Shown: positions 36,889 through 44,579 of the stretch, in pieces
Layout of the letters: every line of letters starts with the position of its first letter
How positions within the stretch are numbered: the first letter of the stretch is position 1
From: CAYSWV01 sp964434865
GTDB taxonomy: Bacteria; Cyanobacteriota; Cyanobacteriia; Thermostichales; Thermostichaceae
Length of the DNA: 64,000 nt
Direction: 5' to 3'
NCBI GenBank assembly: GCA_964434865.1
Contig: CAYSWV010000024.1
Coordinates: forward strand, 1-64,000
Notes under the pieces: model-generated
Told to the model about the DNA's origin: nothing
Seen by the model: only the letters and a program-made list of their open reading frames with translations
The model's database searches: none
Position numbers and translations under genes: made by a program

Positions 36889-37389
36889 ATGTCTCAACCA
36901 CGACTACGGGTAGTTTTATTGCTTGGATTGCTCCTCCTCGGCCTCAGTGGCTTGGGAGCTTGGCAGGTTAGATCTCACTCCATGCTTCAGGCTCCTGCGT
37001 TAACCTCCATTCCAGTGGCTGAGATCACAGTAGAGGTATTGGTTCAAGGTGATCAGATGCCTATTAGGTTTATTGATGTACGAACACCCAGCGAATACGC
37101 TGAAGATCATATTGAGGGTAGTCCATTAATTCCCATTACAGAGATTGAATCGGGTCAGGCTCATGAGCAAATTGAGCGTTTGATAGCCGAAACTCGACAA
37201 ACTTTACACGCAGATCCAATCGTTGTTCTATACTGCACTCGAGGGATTCGCTCAGGCAGAGCTCAGCAGCATCTGCAATCTGAGGGAATTCGAACCTTGA
37301 GTTTGCAAGGAGGGATTAGAGCTTGGCGTCAGGTCGTTTCTCCTGAGAATGAGCTGGTACTCCTACCGACTCTAACTCACCGACTCTAA
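36889..37389 (+). CDS. Membrane-anchored rhodanese-like protein
   Basis: A 166-residue protein. One N-terminal signal-anchor helix (VVLLLGLLLLGLSGLGAW) is followed by a rhodanese domain: FIDVRTPSEYAEDHIEGS and the active-site loop YCTRGIRS with Cys116, then LQGGIRAW. Rhodaneses transfer sulfane sulfur or bind oxyanions; this one acts outside the cytoplasm or lumen side. The last seven residues and the stop codon are encoded by the first units of a 14-bp tandem repeat, so the C-terminus may vary with repeat structure. Confidence 0.88.
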   Translation: MSQPRLRVVLLLGLLLLGLSGLGAWQVRSHSMLQAPALTSIPVAEITVEVLVQGDQMPIRFIDVRTPSEYAEDHIEGSPLIPITEIESGQAHEQIERLIAETRQTLHADPIVVLYCTRGIRSGRAQQHLQSEGIRTLSLQGGIRAWRQVVSPENELVLLPTLTHRL

Positions 37390-37530
37390 CTCACCGGCTC
37401 TAACTCANNNNNNNNNNNNNNNNNNNNNNNNNNNNNNNNNNNNNNNNNNNNNNNNNNNNNNNNNNNNNNNNNNNNNNNNNNNNNNNNNNNNNNNNNNNNN
37501 NNNNNNNCTCTAACTCACCGGCTCTAACTC
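37365..37530 (+). repeat. 14-bp tandem repeat interrupted by an assembly gap
   Basis: Units of ACCGRCTCTAACTC: 37365-37378, 37379-37392 and 37393-37406 before the gap; a partial unit at 37508-37516 and a full one at 37517-37530 after it. Two units have A and the others G at position five. The total copy number is unknown because the gap lies inside. Confidence 0.95.
37408..37507. other. Assembly gap, 100 N
   Basis: A run of exactly 100 N, a usual placeholder length for a gap of unknown size. It lies inside the 14-bp repeat, which explains the failed assembly. Confidence 0.99.
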
Positions 37531-37592
37531 AAGAAGTCTACAGTTAAGATCGATTCGATCTCAACACTATTCTATAAGTATAGGGAATTTAC

Positions 37593-38432
37593 ATGGAGTT
37601 TCCTATCGCTAGGCAATTGTTTTATCAAGAGGTCCAGGTTTTAGAGCATGAGCTTAACCTGGCCAAGGCAGCTTTGCATATTGCACAGGAAGAATATCCT
37701 GAGTTAGATCCTGATGAGTATCTGGCTGCCTTAGACACAATGGCCTCGGAAGTAGAAGAGCGTTTGCCCAGCGAGCGGTATCCGTTGCAAGTGATCAAAG
37801 CCCTAAATCAGTATCTATTTGAAGATTTGAAATTTAAAGGCAATCGACAGCAATATTATGATCCCCGCAATAGTTTTTTGAATGAAGTGATCGAGCGACG
37901 TACGGGTATTCCAATTACTTTGTCTGTAATCTATTTGGAGATTGCTCGTCGTCTCAGCTTTCCAATGGTAGGGATCGGTATGCCTGGTCATTTTCTATTA
38001 CAACCCCAATTTGAAAATGTTGGTATTTTCGTCGATTCTTTCAATCAGGGGGAGGTACTGTTTCCTGAAGATTGTCAGGCTCGGCTACATCAAATTTATG
38101 GCTCGGAAGCGACCCTCCAATCTCACTATCTGGCACCAATCTCCCACCATCAGGTGTTAATCCGTATTTTAACTAACTTGAAACATATCTACCTTAATCA
38201 AGGTGATATCACTCGAAGTCTAGCTGCAATTGAACGGATCCTACTCGTCGATCCCAATGCTCTTATTGATCTTAGAGATCGAGGTCTTTTATATTACCAA
38301 ACCAGTCGTTGGTCTGAAGCTAAACAAGATCTAGAACGATATCTTGAGAGTCTCCCTCTAACAGCTCATCATTCTGCCGATGTTGCCATCATTCGACAAC
38401 TCCTAGAACATCTTCGTAAGGAAGACGACTAA
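37593..38432 (+). CDS. SirB1-type transglutaminase-like protein with TPR region
   Basis: A 279-residue soluble protein. The SirB1 N-terminal domain is recognised by ALNQYLFEDLKFKGNRQQYYD, then FLNEVIERRTGIPITLSVIY, RLSFPMVGIGMPGHFLL and VDSFNQGEVL. The C-terminal third has tetratricopeptide-like helices (LKHIYLNQGDITRSLAAIER). The family resembles papain-like transglutaminases but the usual catalytic Cys is not evident. The role is unknown in cyanobacteria. Start ATG 37593, with GGGAA about 9 bases upstream. Confidence 0.87.
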   Translation: MEFPIARQLFYQEVQVLEHELNLAKAALHIAQEEYPELDPDEYLAALDTMASEVEERLPSERYPLQVIKALNQYLFEDLKFKGNRQQYYDPRNSFLNEVIERRTGIPITLSVIYLEIARRLSFPMVGIGMPGHFLLQPQFENVGIFVDSFNQGEVLFPEDCQARLHQIYGSEATLQSHYLAPISHHQVLIRILTNLKHIYLNQGDITRSLAAIERILLVDPNALIDLRDRGLLYYQTSRWSEAKQDLERYLESLPLTAHHSADVAIIRQLLEHLRKEDD

Positions 38433-38544
38433 CATCATCACCAGTTTCACGCTCAAAACTAATTCTATTACAATGCAATACTGCCTAGCTGGTGCAACTG
38501 CTACCGTAAACATGATCGATGGTTTTCGCCCCCAGTCCTAAGAG

Positions 38545-38636
38545 TTCAGGTTTATTCAGGTTTATTCAGGATCTGTCAAAGATCTTATCCTATAAGTCCA
38601 GACAAAGAACCACAAACTAACCTGAACAATCCTGAA
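38545..38636. promoter_or_regulatory. Helically phased TTCAGG array and its inverted counterpart
   Basis: TTCAGG occurs at 38545, 38555 and 38565, exactly 10 bp apart. CCTGAA occurs at 38621 and 38631, also 10 bp apart and inverted. The 16-base arms 38555-38570 and 38621-38636 are inverted repeats matching at 14 of 16 positions. It lies 116-207 bases upstream of the gene at 38752. Confidence 0.6.
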
Positions 38637-38751
38637 TTTTTCGGGATTTTAATTCCCAACTCTTCTCTGTACACTATTAATCATTCAGTTAAAAAGAGAT
38701 ATCAGCAGCATTGATCCAACAACGTTATAGCTCTTTCCCAATGGTGTTCCT

Positions 38752-39453
38752 ATGCAAAACAGTGAGTTTATATCCACCAGCAGCTTTGCTCAAGCTTTGG
38801 CGCAATACTGTCAAAACGAAGTGACAGGTACCCTTTACTTTGCTTCATCAGATAATCGTGCCGGAGCTATCAATTTGGAAAGAGGGCAAATCATTGCTTT
38901 ACGCTACAGCTCAAGACTTAATGAAAAGGCTATAGATGCCTTACGCTCACTTCAAGGTATCCGATATAACTTTAGCAAGACGATGCTGGCTATTCAACGA
39001 TCTCAACTTCCGATCAACTCAGCCATCTTCGAAAAACTCGGCCTCAAAATGGATACAGAGCCAGCTATCTCTCCGGGCACCACCCAATCTTCGACAGCAG
39101 AGGAACATTTAATTTCAAATATTCATTCATTGCTTCGAGACAACATGACCATAACCTCATGGATCAAACTGTGCCAATGGGCTGACAGAAACTCTCGGTC
39201 CCTCTTGTATACACGTGATCAAAACCTTCCGTTCAGCCCAGACTTAATCTATATCGTGATCCAGGGTGCTGTTAGATTAGAAAAGTCTGATCAAAGTCGG
39301 GTCATTACGACTGGCTATTCCTTTCAAATCCAAGATCGAGAACGTGCCTTTTGCCATTCCAATGACTGCGAAGTAGTATGGTTTAAGTCTGAGGAGCTGA
39401 GCGATTTCCAGGATCTCATTCAAAACGTTAACGCTGATTCTGTTCGGGTCTAA
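38752..39453 (+). CDS. PATAN/DUF4388-like N-terminal domain protein
   Basis: A 233-residue soluble protein. The N-terminal 90 residues fit the DUF4388/PATAN pattern found at the N-terminus of cyanobacterial signalling proteins: VTGTLYFASSDNRAGAINL, GQIIALRYSS, KAIDALRSLQGIRYNF. The C-terminal 100 residues (LIYIVIQGAVRLEKSD) have a beta-rich look like a cyclic-nucleotide-binding-type effector fold; this is only an impression. The gene has a conspicuous repeat array upstream. Likely a signalling or regulatory protein. Confidence 0.7.
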   Translation: MQNSEFISTSSFAQALAQYCQNEVTGTLYFASSDNRAGAINLERGQIIALRYSSRLNEKAIDALRSLQGIRYNFSKTMLAIQRSQLPINSAIFEKLGLKMDTEPAISPGTTQSSTAEEHLISNIHSLLRDNMTITSWIKLCQWADRNSRSLLYTRDQNLPFSPDLIYIVIQGAVRLEKSDQSRVITTGYSFQIQDRERAFCHSNDCEVVWFKSEELSDFQDLIQNVNADSVRV

Positions 39454-39530
39454 GATGCGGGGGATTTGGCTAACTGGACATGGTGATTCAGAGTTGACTC
39501 AGTACAGAATAACCCCTTGTAGGAGGCGAC

Positions 39531-40016
39531 ATGATCTATCGCATTAAAGAAAAGTTCTGGTCTTGGGGCGATGATTTTGTTATTACTGATCAAGATGGAA
39601 ATCTACAATACTATGTGGATGGGAAAGCCTTCTCCTGGGGTGACAAACTCTCTTTTCAAGATCCTGATCGCAACGAGCTAGCCTTCATTAGCCAGAAACT
39701 ACTATCGTTAAAGCCAAGATATCAGATCTTGATCAACGGCGAATTGTTTGCTGAGGTTACTAAGGAATGGAGTTGGTTAAGCAAAAAGTTCACGCTGGAT
39801 GTACCCGGTCCCAACGATTATTCTATTGAAGGATCATTCTGGGAGCATGAGTTTGTCTTTGAGCGTCAGGGCCGACAAGTAGCTTCTGTAAGCAAAAAAG
39901 TATGGGCTTGGTCGGATAGCTATGGAGTTGATATTGTAGATGGTGAAGATGATGTTGCCATCCTCTGTGCCTGTATTGTGATTGATCAAGTGCTCCATGA
40001 TGACGATGAGAAGTAA
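39531..40016 (+). CDS. LURP-one-related / YxjI-like protein
   Basis: A 161-residue beta-rich protein of the LURP-one-related (tubby-like fold) family: KFWSWGDDFVITDQDGN at the start, a repeated pattern DGKAFSWGDKLSF, KPRYQILINGE, and the C-terminal hydrophobic helix ILCACIVIDQVL with an acidic tail. Tubby-like folds bind membrane lipids; the bacterial members have no firm function. A strong AGGAGG lies just upstream of the ATG. It follows the PATAN-like gene by 77 bases. Confidence 0.85.
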   Translation: MIYRIKEKFWSWGDDFVITDQDGNLQYYVDGKAFSWGDKLSFQDPDRNELAFISQKLLSLKPRYQILINGELFAEVTKEWSWLSKKFTLDVPGPNDYSIEGSFWEHEFVFERQGRQVASVSKKVWAWSDSYGVDIVDGEDDVAILCACIVIDQVLHDDDEK

Positions 40017-40119
40017 TAGGTATTTAATTCAACTCAAGCAACCATGGAATTTATGATTGAACCTATGATCTGAAACTGCAGTTGAAGATAAGATTATAAC
40101 GGAGTGTTAGGAGTATAGT

Positions 40120-40320
40120 ATGAAAACTCAATTCAGTGAGTCGCAAGCCGAGCTGGGTATAAAGGCGGTTACGATTTTGAGCGAGGCTCTTGATCATTCT
40201 GATCTAGCCCTTATCAATAAAACGGAAGCTCACCCAGAGGCCAGTAGCTTACGAGAAAAGGTTGAACTTTCTTTGAGGATCCTTTCGATCCTAAACCAGG
40301 CCCCTTCTGCTAACCCCTAA
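40120..40320 (+). CDS. Small hypothetical helical protein, 66 residues
   Basis: A 66-residue acidic to neutral helical protein (for example KAVTILSEALDHSDLALINK), without membrane segment. AGGAG precedes the ATG by 7 bases, so translation is likely. I do not recognise a family. It lies at the left edge of a stretch of decayed genes. Confidence 0.55.
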   Translation: MKTQFSESQAELGIKAVTILSEALDHSDLALINKTEAHPEASSLREKVELSLRILSILNQAPSANP

Positions 40321-40338
40321 ATTCTAATTAGCTAGGAT

Positions 40339-40810
40339 TTAACTCATAGCTTTATGGATGTTGCGGCCCGACTGTTCTTTCATGGCAACCCAAACCTGAA
40401 CAAATTGGGGTGGTCGATTTGCATCTTGTCGGGCAGCCAACCTGATCAAAAATACATCGCTGAAGCTGCTGCTATTCTCGATTGTCTGGTATTTCTCGTT
40501 GAGGCCAAGGAAATAATAGATTATTGCCTGAGCTGAATACCAACAAGCAATCAACGCTCTAGATTGGACTAGAAGAGAACTGATCCTGCCAACACCTTAG
40601 CCTGCTCACTAGCTTCATTACTCTGCAGAATCTGAGCCGCAAGACTCTCCATCTCAGCCCCAGTTGGTTTATCAAGATCCGATTGAGCTAAAGCGCCAGA
40701 TGCTTTTCAATGGGAGAGACATCGAGATCACTCAGGATTCTACCAACTACTGAACTCACCTGATTTGAAAACCAGTCTAGCTCCTTCTTTGCCAAATCAA
40801 ACCTTAGTCT
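40339..40810 (-). pseudogene. Decayed minus-strand gene with at least two frameshifts
   Basis: Three minus-strand frames join into one coding-like protein: one reads KELDWFSNQVSSVVGRILSD, a second SDLDKPTGAEMESLAAQ to 40569, and a third RLAARQDANRPPQFVQVW ends at 40339. Each breaks where the next picks up, as expected after single-base insertions or deletions. No family recognised. The 3' fragment alone could be read as a 71-residue protein from a TTG at 40554. The upstream end is not defined. Confidence 0.45.
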
Positions 40811-41047
40811 ATGAAGCTAGTAAGTCCCTCTCCTAACCATTGGTGTAGTTTAAGAAAGGCTCTTGAAAAGACAGACAAGACTACTGTGGAATAATGAACA
40901 ATTTTTAAAAGGAGACGGTAACATCACTATGAAATTCAAAAGAGCACCTCAATGCCCCTTTGGCTCAAATGGTGGGTAGAAATTTCAGTTGTAGGCATCT
41001 ACAGTTGTGCTAGCTTCTGTCCAAGAGCCTCTTAGCTGCTTTGACTT

Positions 41048-41356
41048 TTGCAACACTACCGTATCATTGCTATATCCTATGCTTGGAGACTCTTTGTGCC
41101 CCGCCTGGTCCAACACGTACAGCCTAAACTAGCCTTCATTCCTCAATCGTTTAACCCTCTGTTAGTGCACTTAGTCTACATGTCGTTACCCATTTTGATG
41201 AGAGTAAGGGTGCGCCCCTGGTTGCCTGCAGGGATTGCTCACATCAGAACCCAAAACGAGCATATCCTAGCTCAGCTTTATCAACAGTTTCAGGTTGGGG
41301 AAATTCGCTTATTATCTTCCCACCATTGGCCCGAACCGTGTCAGCGATGCGTTTGA
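41048..41356 (+). pseudogene. Remnant of a PlsC-like acyltransferase, N-terminal part
   Basis: A frame of 102 residues whose centre resembles the N-terminus of cyanobacterial 1-acyl-glycerol-phosphate acyltransferase-type proteins: LPILMRVRVRPWLPAGIAHI, ILAQLYQQFQVGEIRLL, where intact relatives continue into a catalytic HPxxxDP region. Here the frame ends in CQRCV right after this point, and no acyltransferase motif follows in the other frames to 41492. Assignment from recalled patterns; moderately sure. Confidence 0.5.
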
Positions 41357-41543
41357 CCAAAGATTGCGGAGGAAACCGAACGTAGTCCTTCTGTCCCAAT
41401 CCCTAGAAAGGAAGATGGGACTTTCAAAGTGGCTACGACTGGCTCATGTGGTGTTTAACCCTGGAATGGTGGTTCTGGGGCTGATCTTGTAGACTTATGG
41501 ATAGAGATCCTTGTCGTCCAGTCAGTGTTTCTTTAAGTCTCAA

Positions 41544-41945
41544 ATGAATGATACTGCCTCTGAGTTGGCTGATGCTTTCCGAGTAGCCCAAGAAGCCTAT
41601 AATACCCAGCAGTGGTCAACCTCTACTGTGCTTTTGTTGTCGGGTCTGGTTCTTGTTTTCATGGTTGTGGCGCTTATCTTATCGACAATATTGCTCTTTC
41701 GTAAACAGGCTGAGTCAACTGAAGTCTTGAAGGTATTTGGTGTCCTTTCTATTATTGGTCTATCAACTCTGCTACTCATCACAGGATATGGCAACGAACA
41801 ACTTACACCAATAGTAGGCCTATTTGGAGCTATTTCTGGATATTTGCTTGGAAAAGATCGATCAACCAATAATCTAATCCAATCCGAAAGTAAGGGGAAT
41901 AACCAATCCGAAACGGATAATCAATCTGAAGCAAATCATCAATGA
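41544..41945 (+). CDS. Two-helix membrane protein of unknown function
   Basis: A 133-residue protein. Two hydrophobic helices (TVLLLSGLVLVFMVVALILS, FGVLSIIGLSTLLLITGYG) and a third weaker one (GLFGAISGYLLGKD) are followed by a polar Gln/Ser/Glu tail with a repeated NQSE segment. No family recognised, although helix plus GYLLGK pattern recalls small orthologous membrane proteins adjacent to ABC or CHASE systems; I do not claim it. ATG 41544 is chosen; an upstream frame to 41511 exists. Confidence 0.5.
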   Translation: MNDTASELADAFRVAQEAYNTQQWSTSTVLLLSGLVLVFMVVALILSTILLFRKQAESTEVLKVFGVLSIIGLSTLLLITGYGNEQLTPIVGLFGAISGYLLGKDRSTNNLIQSESKGNNQSETDNQSEANHQ

Positions 41946-42068
41946 AGTCAGAGAGATCTACGTGGAGTCTTTTCTCTCAGCTGTCGTCAACCTCTCAACC
42001 CACAGATCCGGCCCGATTACTGATCATGATTGTTGGAATCTAACTTTTCAATAACCAGTGCAGCTTTG
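41946..42068. other. Non-coding spacer in decay zone
   Basis: No frame, repeat or RNA gene seen between the two-helix protein and the glutathione-transferase remnant. The larger spacer 42252-42454 on the other side is likewise empty. Confidence 0.4.
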
Positions 42069-42251
42069 CTACGTCCGGTGCCGAAGGCGTAGTTGATTGT
42101 TTTTTAGGTGGTATTTCATCGCGGGATACTTGCAGCAACATACGTGAAGGTTGATAACATTGATGAGTTCAACATCCAGGCTTAATGCGTCGACTAGTAT
42201 CCTGACCTTTCGCGAAAAATGTGATCGTGGTGTGTAGTAAAGTTTCATCAT
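42069..42251 (-). pseudogene. Remnant of glutathione S-transferase N-terminus
   Basis: The first 35 residues (from MMKLYYTPRSHFSRKVRIL through LDVELINVINL) match the thioredoxin-fold start of glutathione S-transferases closely, including the YTPRSHFSRKVR loop. The rest is non-homologous and the frame ends after 60 codons. This is a truncated remnant. It lies downstream of the DUF1772 and NAD(P)-binding genes on the same strand, which also look like a detoxification set. Confidence 0.65.
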
Positions 42252-42454
42252 AGGATTCCAGTCCTCCAGCTTAACGACTAAGATAAGCAGCGGCAGACAG
42301 CTTTAACAACCCCACCTGTCCGCTTCATCGATTTGTTATGTGGAATTTCCTACTGTAAATCACCGCATTCTTATAAGGCCTGGAAACGTGACCCCCTTTT
42401 TCTGAGCAATTACCCGCAACCGGTTTGAACGCCTGTTGTTATCACAACTACTCT

Positions 42455-42958
42455 TTAAAGCCTGAACAACAGAATGATCAAGAGGGCAGACACTAAACAG
42501 GCCAAAGGTGTTCTAATTGAGTTCCATTGGATCCAATGGGGTTCAAATTCAAGACGAGCAACTTGACATGTCCCTTCACTCATTGTGTCCACATCCAGGG
42601 ATTGGAGTTTGTTATTCAGGGGTACGTTAATGGTGAAGGTGGGTAGCTGAACACCAAGAAGGTAAGTGAGTGAAGCCAAGCTGATCAGGAACTGCCCAAC
42701 TCTATCCAACTTTTGGAAGTCCAGCATTGCTGAAATGACCAACATCACAACTGAACCGACCCAAACTACTACAAATAGCGGCTGATTATCCTGAATAATG
42801 CTGTCTATCACTTGAAAAGAGCGAATAAATTCTCGGTCCTCTAATTGTTGTATCCCTGGCATAACTATAAGGGCAAACGCAAACAGAAAGCCTGCCACTA
42901 AGGAACACAGAAAGGTAGCCAAGATCAATGTGATTTGAATAGATAGGTCTGTAAGCAT
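42455..42958 (-). CDS. DUF1772 (anthrone oxygenase-like) membrane protein
   Basis: A 167-residue protein with four hydrophobic helices, the DUF1772 pattern GFLFAFALIVMPGIQQL near the first helix and LPTFTINVPLNN between helices three and four. Family relatives include anthrone oxygenase-like proteins; the activity here is unknown. ATG 42958 follows AGGAG at about 7 bases; an upstream frame to 43051 is less likely. It is 126 bases downstream of the NAD(P)-binding gene and probably in one operon with it. Confidence 0.85.
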   Translation of the reverse strand: MLTDLSIQITLILATFLCSLVAGFLFAFALIVMPGIQQLEDREFIRSFQVIDSIIQDNQPLFVVVWVGSVVMLVISAMLDFQKLDRVGQFLISLASLTYLLGVQLPTFTINVPLNNKLQSLDVDTMSEGTCQVARLEFEPHWIQWNSIRTPLACLVSALLIILLFRL

Positions 42959-43084
42959 GAAAAGTCTCCTGACTAGGATGAGTAGCAAGAACCGGTTTTG
43001 AAGGAGATCAATCCTGTCTTCCAAGAACGAACGCGGATGCTGGGGCCACACATAGAATTCAGAGACACCAACATCCTTTTTGGG

Positions 43085-43726
43085 TCAATAGGATAAACTT
43101 GGGGTCTGGTAGAGAGAGGATTGATCGGAGAGTTGCTTCAAGATAAAATCTGCTACGTCAGCCCGAGAAATCTTGAGGGTTATGCTTCGATCCGTACCAG
43201 GAAAACTATGGCGGTAGTGTCCTGTAAGCGGTCCATCGATAAAGGCCCCTGGGCGCACAATAGTCCAATCCAAATGACTGTTTCGCACCAGGGCTTCTTG
43301 GCGTTCGTGATCAACAAACACCTGTCGCAAGATCAAGCCAAACATGATGTGTTTCCAGTAGAAGTCTAAATTGCCCCAGCTATCCCCAGCGCCCAGTGTG
43401 GATTGACAAATTAACCGGCGAACTCCTACCTTCTCCATGGCTCGAATAATCTGCTGAGTCCCTTCAGAGCGGATAGTGCTAGTCAGCTTTTTCCCACCTC
43501 CAAGTACACAAACTACAGCATCCTGCCCCCTTACTGCTTGTTCTACAGCAGTTAGATCCATTACATCCCCTTGAAAATGAGTTAGATGAGGGTGCTGGAC
43601 ATTGAGTTTGGTATTGAGTTTGGTGAGGGTGCGAGCAAAAGCAGTAACCCTGTGACCCTGTTCCAGAGCTTGTTCCACCACTTGACGACCGATACTGCCT
43701 GTTGCGCCGAAAATCACGAGTTTCAT
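43085..43726 (-). CDS. NAD(P)-binding atypical SDR family protein
   Basis: A 213-residue Rossmann-fold protein. The nucleotide-binding loop is VIFGATGSIGRQVVEQAL at the N-terminus, with DVMDLTAVEQAV and a LDWTIVRPGAFIDGPLTG segment; the SDR active-site YxxxK is not evident, fitting the atypical NmrA/SDR_a5-like group. It likely senses or reduces with NADPH. AGGAG lies 10 bases before the ATG. It heads a short minus-strand set with DUF1772 and a GST remnant. Confidence 0.9.
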   Translation of the reverse strand: MKLVIFGATGSIGRQVVEQALEQGHRVTAFARTLTKLNTKLNVQHPHLTHFQGDVMDLTAVEQAVRGQDAVVCVLGGGKKLTSTIRSEGTQQIIRAMEKVGVRRLICQSTLGAGDSWGNLDFYWKHIMFGLILRQVFVDHERQEALVRNSHLDWTIVRPGAFIDGPLTGHYRHSFPGTDRSITLKISRADVADFILKQLSDQSSLYQTPSLSY

Positions 43727-43868
43727 GGTTATATGCTCCTAAGCAATGACACTTTCAGCTTAGGTATTTGATTCAAGCAGTTCTATCGCATTCTTGGGGA
43801 ACTATCACAATCTTGTGATCGGTTTACTAGTTTTGAGCATCTCAGTGATAGCTGTATCGCTGGTTAAG

Positions 43869-44402
43869 CTATGTATTCAAAATAACCTTATTGAAGGTAC
43901 AGGAATGAGCGTAGCCAAATTGATCCACAGGGTAGAGGGGGATCAAGGTAATTTCTCCACCGTCTTCAGTCCATATGATTTGTCTACTACCTTCGATCTC
44001 AACAAATTTAGGTTCCCTCAGCGTTCCAATGATATTGAGGGCATGCTCCAGGCTTACACCAAAGGTGAGAGTTCCCACAACAGTCAGTTGACTACAGATT
44101 AATTCAATCGACTCAGGGGTATCGAGCCTCTGTGCACGTTGTCTTTCTTGTCTGGTAGTTTTGGATAACTGGTTTAGGTGTTCTTTTAACTCTTGTCTAT
44201 CAAAATACCAATCATTTTTAGCTGGTTCATAGTGATCTAGTAAGCGGATAGCCGTTTCCCACTCTTCAGCCAGGACAGCGTCTTTAATCTGATTGAGAGT
44301 TGCGACTGGATCAGCACTAGCTGATGGATGCAGCACTAGCCCTATGACCAATCCGGCCATGACATGTATCAGTTTATGGATGATGTGTATTTGGTTGCGC
44401 AT
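43869..44402 (-). CDS. Secreted hypothetical protein
   Basis: A 177-residue protein with a signal-peptide-like start (MAGLVIGLVLHPSASA near residues 15-30). The mature part has a helical region (VLAEEWETAIRLLDHYE) and a basic repeat-like LSKTTRQERQRAQRLD stretch, then a beta-like C-terminus. No family recognised. A GTG upstream (44441) would add 13 residues and lies in a 16-bp tandem duplication (44428-44459). Confidence 0.6.
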   Translation of the reverse strand: MRNQIHIIHKLIHVMAGLVIGLVLHPSASADPVATLNQIKDAVLAEEWETAIRLLDHYEPAKNDWYFDRQELKEHLNQLSKTTRQERQRAQRLDTPESIELICSQLTVVGTLTFGVSLEHALNIIGTLREPKFVEIEGSRQIIWTEDGGEITLIPLYPVDQFGYAHSCTFNKVILNT

Positions 44403-44427
44403 CTGATATCTACGTAAATGATCTAGG

Positions 44428-44459
44428 TCTATAGTAATCACTCTCTATAGTAATCACTC
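44428..44459 (+). repeat. 16-bp tandem duplication
   Basis: Two identical adjacent copies of TCTATAGTAATCACTC (44428-44443, 44444-44459), upstream of the minus-strand secreted-protein gene and overlapping its alternative GTG start. Confidence 0.95.
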
Positions 44460-44579
44460 GACGCTTAGAGCAACGAACTGTGAACTAGTTTCATTTCTGG
44501 CATTATTTTAGACAGATCTTTCACACCCCATAACTGATGATTTAGACTTCAACTTGGAACTAGAACACATTATTGACTG

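Noticed and set aside
40354..40536. Plus-strand frame of 60 codons
   Set aside because: It is antisense to the better supported decayed minus-strand gene and has no ribosome site.
41295..41492. Frame after the acyltransferase remnant
   Set aside because: No acyltransferase motif or other family likeness; probably chance within the decayed region.
43794..44102. Plus-strand frame of 102 codons with a hydrophobic start
   Set aside because: Most of it is the antisense of the secreted-protein gene 43869-44402 and it has no ribosome site.
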